Shown here: positions 1 through 12,000 of the stretch, in pieces
Position numbering within the stretch: position 1 is the first letter of the stretch
Layout: each line of letters begins with the position of its first letter
Assembly: GCA_934463425.1 (NCBI GenBank)
Contig: CAKSJP010000007.1
Coordinates: 18,813-82,812 of the forward strand
From: an uncultured Ruminococcus sp.
Lineage (GTDB): Bacteria; Bacillota; Clostridia; Oscillospirales; Ruminococcaceae
Direction of reading: 5' to 3'
Length of the DNA stretch: 64,000 bases
The notes under the pieces: model-generated
Told to the model about the DNA's origin: nothing
Seen by the model: only the letters and a program-made list of their open reading frames with translations
Databases searched by the model: none
Program-made: the position numbers and the translations under genes

Positions 1-3000
1 ACCGCGGTGCTTCCGCATTATTCAGAGTAATTTCGCCCTCTGTAAAGCCCTCTGTCCGGATCACCCACCGCACCTGGCGAATGGATTCATTCAGATTAAG
101 CTGTGACAGCTGCTGCTGGAGCTTCTGGTTGGTGCTGTCAAAATGGAGATTGTTCTTTTCCAGTGCAATGGTTGTGTTTGCATCCAGGGCATAGCCATTT
201 TCGTCACCAATGCGTACCCACCAGCTTGTACCAGTTCCGGAATTGGAATAGGTGTTGGAATAAATACCGTCATCCTGCTCCGTCTCCGGCGTATAGAATC
301 CGGTTTCCTTGTCCGGCTGTGTGCTGATAAGCACGTAGGGATAGACCTTCAGATGCTTTTCCAGAATGTCATGCACCTGCTCCGCATCTGCAGCATACTC
401 TGTCTCCAGTTCGCCGGATGAGGGAATTGCCCATTTACCAGTGGAAATTTCTGAAACACTGGGATAAACCAATTCAGAAACATGTGGTGTTACGTTCGGA
501 TAATTCACTGGTGCTTCCTGATCTGTACCGCGCAATGTCGCATAATTCGCCAGATTATAATTCACCACAAATTCATTGACCGATGCTGTATCATTAGACA
601 CCTGATCAATATAAGTGACTGTTTTATAAACCTGCTTGATATGCGGGTCTTCTGCGATGACCGTAGAAGAGTTTGGATCGTTGACGCGCACACGCTGATA
701 GTTCAGGTCAGCGCGCACAGTGGTCTTGGGCGCAATCACAGTGACCTTTGCAGAAGATGCGATCAGATTGATCTCACCCGGCACAACGCCGTCAAAGGGT
801 TCGATCTCCGGAATGGCATTTTTCTTTGTACTATTGGTATCCTTCACCCGCACCGCATTTTGCAGCTGCATACCCTCCATGGTCTGTCCGGAGAAGTTGA
901 AATCATAGGTGTCATAAGCCAGCTTTGATTCCGGCACTTCCTGTCTCTGCTGCTTTTCGTAGACGATATTGCCGTAGGCATTATAGACATATGCCCCGTT
1001 CTCGTCCTGTTTCGGCATGAGACAGCCACCGCGGACATAGTACTTGCCGTCTGCATCCCGTTCGGCAAAAACGCCGTCCTTTGTGATGGCAAACTTGCCG
1101 TCTGTATCCTCAAATGTCACATAGACCTTGGAATAATAGTTTTCCCAGCTGCTGTCGGTGTCGTCCGCCAGTTCCAGGTTGTCGATCCGGGTCTTGATCT
1201 TAAAGTTCAGCGTGCCGTTGAAATAGCCTGCCGGATGATTGCCTGCAACATAGGTCTTGTCGTCCTTGCAGTCGAAGCCTGCATCCTTCGGTGTGGTGAT
1301 CTCGAATACCAGTGTTTCACCGCCGCGCTTGACAGCAGAATCCGCCCGTGTCAACTCGGCATCCGCATTTTCCGCCGGCGCAACATTCCTGGCAAAGTAC
1401 CGCTGTGTCAGTTCGATGCCCCAGCCTGCCGCTCTGGCTTCTGCCATGGTCAGCTTTTGTGTGGTGCCGGACTTGTCGGTGTACTCCAGATAGTAGTCGT
1501 CCATCAGATCGTCCTCATCCCAGTACCGCACATTCTCCGGCAGCTGGAATGTCACTACCATCTTCGCGTGGAAGATGCTGCCGCGGTAACGATAGTCCTT
1601 CTCGGACTGACTGGACACCTTGGCACTGTACCAGAGAATATCGCTGTAGTCAAAATCCTTTCCACTGTTCTGATACTGCTGACGAGTGTCTACTTCGTCC
1701 AGGTTTTCCGTGTCTGCGGTAAAGCCCTTCTTACCCGCTTCTGTTTTTTCCGCAGCTACCATGTTCTCCGCCTTCAGGGACGGTGTCTGGGTGCGGATCT
1801 TCAGCGTATTCACAACGCCGGAATCCTGCATTGCTTCGGCAGAGGTGAAATCCGAGAAAAGCATATCCGTTTTTCCGTCATACGGCGAAACGTCACGGTT
1901 CAGTGCAGAACGGATGCTTTCCCACAGTGGCTTGTCCTTCCGGTACTCATCCATCTGCATTTCTTCATTTTCGGCATACCGCTTCATGCTGCCCAGCATA
2001 TAGGTGCCGTGTTCGTAGTTATGGTTCAGCAGAACATAGGAATCCGAACTGGTTGAAGAAAGTCCGTCATTGTCTGTATCCGGACGCATGGGCAGGGTAT
2101 TCTTGGAAGCAAGATACTCCGTGCTATAACTATCATGATAGTTATAAGTCACCTTAGCTGTCGCAGCAACCGCATCCTTACGTTCATCCGTTTTACGGAA
2201 TCCATAATCATAATAATTGTTGATGATCGGCTCGATCACTGCCGGCGAGCATACCTTGTATGGATTTCCGGAAATGTCGTTGTCCGTGATAAACTGGTAC
2301 GCGTTCACTCTGCTGGAAACATAGGAATAGTTGTTCAGGTAATTTTTCAGCAGATCTTCGTCTTCCGCGCCGTTTATCATATCATCCGGCTCTGCATAGG
2401 TGAAGGTCTTGATGCAGAAATTGTACAGGCTGCCATTTCGGATCGCCGCATCCTTTTTCTGCTTTTCTTCCAGCTGTGCTGCTGTCATTGCCGTTTCGGT
2501 ATCATTTTCCTCCCTGGCAAAGATCTGCACCACATAACGCTTGGTAGACGCATCATAATAGACCTCAGTGTCATAAAGCGCCGCCTGTTCGGTCAGTTCT
2601 GTCTCTGCATCCTTGTCGTACAGTTTCCACTCCACGGACTTTTTACGATTTTCCGTGTTATCCGTGGTATAGCGTGAGCCATCCGATGCCACCGGAACGA
2701 TACCATAGGGCAGAATGTTGGTGATGACCGGCAGAGAAAGCGAACCCTTCTGACCGCCGTCTGTACCGTAGCTGTGCAGCGTTTTTTCATTGACATAACC
2801 ATATGTGCCCGTGCTGCCGTCAAAGCCATATGCATCCCAGTAATAATTGTTCTCCACATGGACATTGATCCAGTTGACCTCGCCCTGTGTCTCGGTGTAA
2901 TACTGTTCCACCGTCTTGCCGTACATCTCGGTTTCATTGCTGCCGATGGTTTCGCTGATGGTTGTCCAGCTGCGCACCAGAGGCTTTCGCTGAACCGCTC

Positions 3001-6000
3001 TCGTACCAGTTTCGGCATAGAACATAGTTGTACCGCTGGTATAGCGGGAGATGTCTCCGTTGTTGGTGAAATGATAGCTGCCGTTCTCCTCCACCGTTTC
3101 CTTGTTTTGGATATTATAGCCATTGACAGAAGGCGTGTTCGGAGAAGCCGCCAGGTACTTTAACTTTTCCGGCTGCGGATCAGAATAATACCAATGATAA
3201 TATGCCGGACTCCAGAGGTAGTCCATGCCGCTCAGCTGGTTGTGCTTTGCCAGTGTTTTGGTCGAGCCGTCCCAGTGATCGATATCGTAGATCTGATAAT
3301 AGAGATGGTTTTCGCTGTTGTCTGCCACATAGGGCTGTGTGAGCACACGGTCATACCAAGTACCGCTTGCCGTGTTGGTAAATACTCTCGCCGGAAGTGT
3401 TACCCGGGTGATATAACCAAAGTCACTGCCTCTGCCGTACCACTTTTTCAGCGGCTGTTTTACGGTGATCTTTACCACATACGGTGTATACTGTTCCGCA
3501 GTGTAATAACCATCCGCTTTGTCAGTGATCGCTGTATTCTGCGCCGCATCGCGCATCGCCTTCGGCGCAAGATACTTCGGATTTTTCGTTTCCGGTGTCT
3601 GAATGATCTCTGCTTCTACATTCGCCGCATCGATCGCTGCAAACTTTCCGGACTTGGAATCGCCGGTGTTGGTATATGCCAGCACCTGGGAGACATCCAG
3701 CTTTCCGCTGTCATCCACTACTGGCTTCATGCCGTAAGCGAATGTATACAGGAATGTCACGCCATCCAGATCCCAGTCACCATAGTTGTATGCCTGAAGC
3801 TGAACGGTCGTATCCTCGTCATATTCCAGGGCAACAGCGCCGGAACGGTCTGTGATAGAATGAACCTTATTTCTGTAAGAATTATCACTGTAGGAATCAT
3901 TATATGTACCGAAATACGGGTAATTCGGGTCGGTCAAAATGCCGTCTGTCCAGTCGCCGCCGGTCGCTTCGTACTGAATATTTTTTTCCTCGCTCAGGAA
4001 CTCTGTGCTGGTGGCAAGCCATGCCTTTTGCAGGTGGAGACGTGTTTCACTCCAGATCACCGGCGTGTCCTTTGCAGCATCCAGTGTTTTCCAGTCGGCA
4101 TGGTCAGCATTTCGCTGATGCATCGCCAGCCTGAACCAGTCGCGATTGATGTTGTTCGCCTTATATTCTACCGTCTGAGGCTGCTGCTGCAGCTGTTCGG
4201 CAGCGGTGATACCGGAAGCCGCATTGTACCATACCTTCTGCATATTCTTTGCAGTCTGAGAATCCTCGTCCAGCAGCACACCGTTTTGACCGCTGATATT
4301 GCCGCTTGTGGTAGACGAGCCGGGGATATGGGTGATGGTCTGATCCAGAAATTCCCACATATCCACTTGTGTATTCTTATCTGCACTGAAACCGATATCA
4401 TGCATCAGATAATCCATATCCATCAGGATATTGCTGTTCTGTATCGGCTTATCGTTATTATTGGCATTCCATGTGTTGGAGAATCCGCCCGGCAGCATAG
4501 GGTACAAATTGCCGTTGGGAGAAAGCGATTCTGAACCATAGTGTACCAATCCGTTTTGATAATACTCACCAATGCGCGGGAAGTATGCCGGATGCAGTCC
4601 GGCAGATCCGGTCGTAGACGCTGCGGTATCATTTGCATAGGTAGAAGCCGTGTATACCATAGGCAGATCTTCCTTGCGAATGGTTGCCGAATAGCAGAAC
4701 TCGATCTGCTCGCCCGGCTGCAAAACGAAGTCCTTGTCATGGTCATCTGCATAACGCAGGCGCAGTTCGTATACCGTAAACGAAATCGAGAAAGTATTGT
4801 TGCTGTCGGGCTTCAAATCCGCAAACGCTTTCCGGCTCGCATTGCCGTTGGTGTAACCGTCAGTATAGGTCATCTTTCCGCCGCTGTCATAGCCGGTCAC
4901 TCCTGTGGTTCGATTCGCCAGATACAGCTCAATATTAGTCAAATCCTTCTCGTTGCCGTCAGCATCCAGGAGACGCAGATGAAAATCGGGTATGCTGTCG
5001 CCGACCTCATACGAATCGTACAAAGCCGAAGCAAAATATTCCGGCATCTTATCATAGATCACCGGGTTGATGAGTCTGCCCTCCTCGCCTGCCTGACTGC
5101 CGCTCTTCAGTGCTGCCAGGTTGTTTTTCAGTGTCACCTTCTGCCAGATGGTTTCGCCCGGACGATAGCTTGTTTTCTGTGCCGCATTCTCCTGATACGG
5201 TGCAGCGGCCGCTTTCTCTGTGGCAAAGGTCTGGGTATGGAACGATGCAATGGGATTTTCCCGATAGATCGAATGGGTCAGTTCTTTTCGGTCTGCCGTC
5301 TGGATCGTATGGGATGTGGCTGTAGCATCCGCAGCAATTGTGCTTCCGGATTCGGTCACAGTAACCGCCTGGATATCCTCACTGTGAATATGGGTATAGG
5401 TGTTCACTGCGGTGAAATGCTGAGAATAAGTGTCCGCTTTCTTTGCAGTGCCGTCTGTCAGATCCTGGTATCTTCCCACACCGGTCAGCTTGACATCTTC
5501 CAGCGCGATCTTGCTCTTTGCCGTACTGCTGAACTTGGTGTCAGTTGCGCTTCCCTTCAGATCGTAGTAGATCCAGCGTACCCCAACTACATTCGGCAGA
5601 TCGGCATCTGTCATAGCTGCCTCTGCCAGCTGCCGTGCTTCGCCGGCTGTGTAGGTATCGGATTTCCAGGTGATCTTTATTTCGTCGTTTTCGTCTGTCT
5701 GGAAGGCGATGTTTTCATCTTCTGCAAAGCGCGGGTCTGTGCTGGGTGTTGCAACCGCATAGAGCACTTCTACCTTGCTGAACTTGTCTGGTTCAAGTGG
5801 AACGGTATACGGTTTTGTCAGTTCAAAGCCGCGGTAATACTTGACACCGCTGTCTTTCGTTTTCTTTTCCAGGAAAGAAACATCTACAGAATAGGTGTCG
5901 CAGTTGTGTCCGGTCTCCTGATACAAACCGCCAATGGTCAGCGATGCGCCCTTTCCGTCGTAATTCTGCTTCGGGTTATCCGCCTGATAGGTCAGTGTGA

Positions 6001-9000
6001 CCGGAGCAGTAGACTGATATTTCAGAGTACTCTGCACATGGGCATAATACTGCGTCTGCGATGCCGCATCCTTCTGAGAATAGCGGTAATAGTAGAGATA
6101 GCCTGCCAGATCTGCTCTGCGGGCTGCATAAGAACTGGTGTTGTTTGGCTGATAGTTTCCGCTGCCGGAAGCGTTATAGATCGCATACTGCGGATAAGCA
6201 TGCTTCTGTGCAGCGTGCACCTTTACATCTACTGTGCCGACCGACACATCATCATAGCTTCCGCCGTTTTCGGTGAGCTGTGTCGTCACACGGAGGTAAA
6301 CCGCTTCGCCCGGGTTGATCTGATCGTCAAGCTCTGCGCCCTTGCCCAGTTCAGCCGTCAGACTGCGGTAAGCCGTTTCCTCCGGATCGCCGTCTGTCTG
6401 GTTCAGCAGCGTGTACTTTACACCCTGTGCTGCTGCGATCTTTGTGCTGCCGTCGGACAATTCCGCGGTGATATCCGCCGCCGGAATATTTGCAGATGCA
6501 TTCTCCGTCGTCAGAACCTTGCCGCTTGCATCCACTACATCCCACCGAACAATACGCTGTCCCTTGGGAACGCTGAAATCCACGGAAACATGCTCCAGCG
6601 GAATCAATGCACTGTTTGCTGCGCTGATCTTTGTGGTATATTCCACATAATCATAGGGAGACAGATGGAGATAGTCCACGGACTGGATATCGCCGGTCTT
6701 GGAATCCAGATCATACATTTTCGTCCGGGAAACATCGACCTCCATGATTCCAGTCAGATTCTTGATGTTATAATAGGAGGATTTGTTGCTTTTTGCGGCA
6801 GATCCATCCGCATTGGTATAGGTATAGACATCGGCATTGGGGTCAATGGAAGTAAACGCTACAGACAGCTTGTTCACAGCGCTTTCCTTTGCATAATCAT
6901 TGGACTTCTTGCCGAAGGACGGCGTGGAGTCTGCATCCCAGGTATCCGAGGTAAAATCGTCAGGTGTCCGGTCAACATAAACGCCGTCATACAGGAACGT
7001 GCATTTTTCATTGGTTTTATCTGCGGTCAGATACTCTCCGTCTGCCAGAACGGTGCTGTCCTGGCTGCGGTCGGCGTTTTTCGCCTGGAGATCCAGCTGG
7101 AAGCTGCTGACATACGCCTTGACGTAAGTGCCCTGATCGAACGAATTGGTATAGGTGGAAAGCAGATCCGAATTGCTCTTATACAGCTGTCGGAGGATCT
7201 GCTCCGTGTCTACTGAGTAGACCGCTTCGCCGCCGACGTTCTCTGCTGTTCCCACATACACGGTGTAACCGCCGTTGCCATCCGGCCCATCGACACCCAT
7301 TCCCTTTACGATATTTACCGGAACAGTCGTCTTGCCGTTTACAGTGAGGATCAGCTGCGATACGGCAAACCAATCTTCATCCAGCAGGAATGTCGGCAGG
7401 TAGATGTGTTCCAGGCGATAACGGCTGTCCATGGTGTTGACAGAAGAAGCCTTGCTGATTCGGGCAGCCGCCTCTTTTCCTGTCGCCTGGTTCTTGTTCT
7501 GATTATAGATTCTGACCCGATAGAGTCCTCTGTTGGGGGTATTATTATCAGTTTCGCTGTAATCATAATACAGATCTTCTGTGGTGTAATTCGACCGGGT
7601 CTTCAGTTCGTATCCGCCTTTGAAATTAATGAGATAGCCCATGATTCTGGCGGTATCCGACTGCTGATAGATCACCTTCTCGGGCGCATAGTCGGTGGAG
7701 ACACTTGTTGCTGCGGTGTTGATACCGTATTTGTTATCATGTGTTTTCCAGATCGCATAAGGCTTTCCGTGCACCAGGATATCCCACTGGTTCGACTGAT
7801 GGGTATCGGCTTTTTCCTGATCGGTCAATTCCGCGGAATAGTCGCCTGTACCCGGAATGTCATACATCGTCATGCGATAGTCGGTGACAAATGTATCTTC
7901 GCCCAACGCAATGACATATGCTCCGTTTTCCTGTGTGATATGATAGCTCGGCTCTGCTGCCGGCTCGGTATCCGGTTCCGTGGTCTCTGTCGCAACCGGA
8001 ACATCACTTCTCCCCTTGTCCGGATACGTAAAGTTCACATACCAGTCATTTTTTGTGCCATACAGCGCCTTCAGATCCGCTACAGAGATAGAAACCGTCT
8101 GCGCTGTGCCGGTCTCTGCGCCGGTAGAATCCTTCGCTTTCAGCGTAAAGGTGATCTGGTCGCTGTCCCGGAAATACTGATAGATCTCTTTCTTGATCTG
8201 GATGCCGGTGGTCAAAAAGCCCTTATAATCATAAACATCATCCGGCTGGATCTCCGGCAGCTTATCCGAAAGCACAACCTGATCGGTAAACGCCAGCTTC
8301 TTCACCCAGTCATACTGATCTGTCCGGACATATGAACTGTTCATTGCCCAATGGTAGTCGTTGTTGTTGGGAGCTTTACGCGCATATGACCAGTAAACAT
8401 AGGAGGTGGGAACAGAAGTTGTTCTGCCCTGGCGATAAAAGCTGATGGCAAAGCTGTTGTCCTGTCCGAACTCAGCTTCATCATTGGTGTCAACAGACGG
8501 TGTTTCACCCACACCCTTCAGCACGTTGTCCTGGTCATTGACAATGTGAACTCTTGTGCTGGACTGCAAATGTGTAGCATTATAGTCATACCTGGTCTTA
8601 TACCAATAATCACCACAATTATAATTATAACTTGGGTTCCATCCATAATAATAGTTCTGGAATGACCAGGAAGAGCTCTTTGTTGTCTCGCCGGAGTCGG
8701 TGCGCTGCATGCTTCTGCCGTTGGTCTTGTTGCCCACAGTAACATCCGCATGCGCAGTTGCCACGGCTTCCTCCATCCGGTAGAAGCGTCCGGTCACTTC
8801 AAACGCACCCTGGGTAGAGGAATCTGTCTGATCGTACCAGATGCCGTAGTCCGGAGACTTTGCCGTTTTGCCGTCATCGTTGACAGTCTGATAGCGGTTG
8901 ATATCGATGGTCACGATGACCTGTTTTACCGGATTCGAGGGCGCTTGTCCCTGATAGCTTTCCGGCTTCTTATAGAAGTATTTTTCGTCCGAAGAGAAGG

Positions 9001-12000
9001 TGTCTGCCTTTTCTCCCAAAAGATTGAGACGGGCAAACTTGCCGGCAGCATTGCTTTCCGCCGCATCATATACGATATCTTCGCCAGAACGCCTGCGCTC
9101 TGTGCCGTCCTGATAGATCACCTTTACCGACTGAATGTAGTCTTTTGCGCGCGGATCAACTTTCAGATAATATGCGTCAAAGGAATCCGTCGGCAGATCC
9201 AGGGTCACAGCCACGGTAGCCGCCGTGTTCAGAGAAGCATCCCGCACATAGTTATAGGACTGGTGCTCCTGTCCGGCAAGTGTCGGCTTTGCAGCCGGTA
9301 GGTTGCTTCCGGTATTGCAATACTGACGGAAATCCACCGCAAAAGAACCGATAGACTTATAGCCGATCTCCAGCTCGGAGTTATCGGCACTGTCGCCCCA
9401 CACTCCATTTTCAGAGAACAGATAACCGTCACTGCTGTGCACATGGCCGTCGGAAGCGATATATTCTGTCGGCTGTGCATAATTCTGGCGAATGTGTTCC
9501 AAAGAACTGGACGCAGCAGCATACTTTTTATCTTTGGCAGTGGTGCTGTCCTTATAGAATGCCATTACTGTCGTGTCGAAATACATCTTGGAAACATAAA
9601 TGGCAGTGGTGTCCTTTGCGGTTACGATATACTTGTTGCTGTCATACGTCTCGGTGACATAGCCCTTGGATTCCCGGAAGCCGTCCAGATAGTTATGTGT
9701 ATCTACTTCCAGCGTATCGGTCTTTCCGAACAGAGAATCGTCATAACCGTCAAATTCAATATACCGCTTTTCCGATGCGGATTTGTCCACCAGCTTTACC
9801 AGTCTGCCGTTCAGTTCCACCTGTGTCAGATTTTCGATGCCAAAATCCGGGTAGACTCTGGTCTCCTCATCTCTGGTAAATGTCAATACGCCATTATTAA
9901 AGGTATACTGCTTGCTGGTATCGCTCTCCAGGTGGAATCCTGTCACCTTTCCGGTCTCGTCAGTTTCCGGCAAAAGGGTGATCTGCTGTTCCTTCCCGTC
10001 CGCATCTTTTCCGGTGAGGATAATGTTGTCAAATGCGCCGAACTGATCGATCAGATCTTTATAAATTCGCAGTTCCGTGGTATGGAAACCGGTTTTTGCT
10101 TCTCCCTGCTTTTCATACGGAATCTTAGCAATAATCTGGGTATCATCCAGAACCGAGATTGTCTCATTGGCAAATTCCGCACGCAGCATGAAGTCACGGT
10201 CATACGGAACGCCGAAAATGGTTTCATTTCCGTCCGTGTTGCCCGATGCCGCACGTGTGGATTCTTTCTGATCGTTATAGTAAATATGGGTGTTGACGCT
10301 GAGCGCCGGACGATCCACATGGAATTTTACAGAGGCAGACTTTGCCTGCTTTTCCATCAGCGCATGCTGCGGTGTCACCTTCATCGTTGCAGTCAGGTCA
10401 TCGAACCAGTTACTTGTGCCATAAATGCGCAGTTCCGGTGCGTTGCCCTGTGCCACAGAGAGGTCGCGCTCCAGATCGGCATAGCGGATCTCAACATTGG
10501 CAAGGTACAATCCCTGCGTTTTCCAATCGGACAGGTCGATCACCAGATCGCCGTCTGCATTCTTGGTTGCTTCCAATTCTGCCAGGGAAAAGGTTTTCAC
10601 AGGTGCCGGCCCGGAAACGCCCTCCGGCAGAAATGCAGTCAGCTGGATGCTTTCGATCTTGCCGCTCTTCGCATAGTTGGAAGAGAGGGTCACCTGATCC
10701 GACAGATAGCCCTTTACAATTTTGGCGCCGTCTTTTTCTGTCTTAACGCCAACGCTTTTCAGATCCACGGAAACCACAGACTTTCCTGCCTTGGAATAAC
10801 AGCTATTGGTATCCTTATTTTCCAGCAGGAATCCATAGTACAGACCATCTGCCTTATTGGGCACGGTCAGGCTTGTTTTGCTGCTCTCGTTGGTCTCCGG
10901 TCGATTGGCAGTCGGGGTGATCGTCAGGTTGGTATCCGCCACTTCCATAGTTGCATTAGAACTGGTACGCGACTCAGCATTGATGCTGCCGATCACTTCA
11001 AATTTGGCATCTGCTTTCAGAGAGCCAGTCCAGTCTGTCGAACCGTACAGTTTCAGCGTCAGTTCCTTCAGGTGGTTCAGATCCAAGTTGCCGTATATCC
11101 GCGAGAAAATGATGCGCACACTGCGCAGACGGCGAATGCTTTCCGGCACTTCGTATGTCACAACACCGTTTTCATCTGTCATCAGGACATCCGAAGAAAC
11201 CGTCAGATCCGGTTTAATTTCAGAAAGCGAATCTGCGGTATATGTTGTATTGTTCCAGTCAAACAGCTGGATCTCTTTGATCTCGGCAGCCCTGCCGCTG
11301 CCGACACCCTCCAGAACGATTTTCCGGGTGTCGAAGCCCTCCAGATCCTGGAGGCAGTCAATCGGTTCATTCTTCACACTGTCCATATTCACCTGGAGCA
11401 GTGCATGAGAACTGGTAGAACGGGAATTATTGGTCAGCAGGAACTGATACCATGTCTGCTCTGTCTCGCTGCGGTTGGGCACAGCCAGAGACGGATAGAC
11501 GATGCGTGTGCCGTTTTTATCTGTGACCGTGTGCTGTGTCTCTACGGCTTCTGTTCCATCTTTTCGGATAGCATGCACGCTTGCAGTCAGCTGCGGCAGT
11601 ACCTTAGACACCTCCAAAGTCACAGTAGCTTTCGCCACAGTATCCTCAGCAGTCTGGTCATGAGCGCCAAAGCTGTATGCCGTTTTCAGTTCAGCGTGCG
11701 GCTTGATCGTCTGTTCCGTGGTGGGCGTACCATTGATCTGGATGTAACAGTTGTCATCGCTTGTACTGTCTGTATAAGTGATCTGCTTTTCGATGCGTCG
11801 GAATCCCAGAGAAACACCCAGCAGATAGGACAGCGTGTTGTTCCACGCCGTCTTTGGAATCACCAGATCGCCTTCTGCATTTTTCGTGTACTGCGAAAGA
11901 TCCAACGGCACCTCTTTATCCACCAAATCCTTTCCGGTATAGCCTTTTCCGCGCAGCACAACAGACTGGATGTCTGCATTTTCCAGCAGCGACTTACTGA

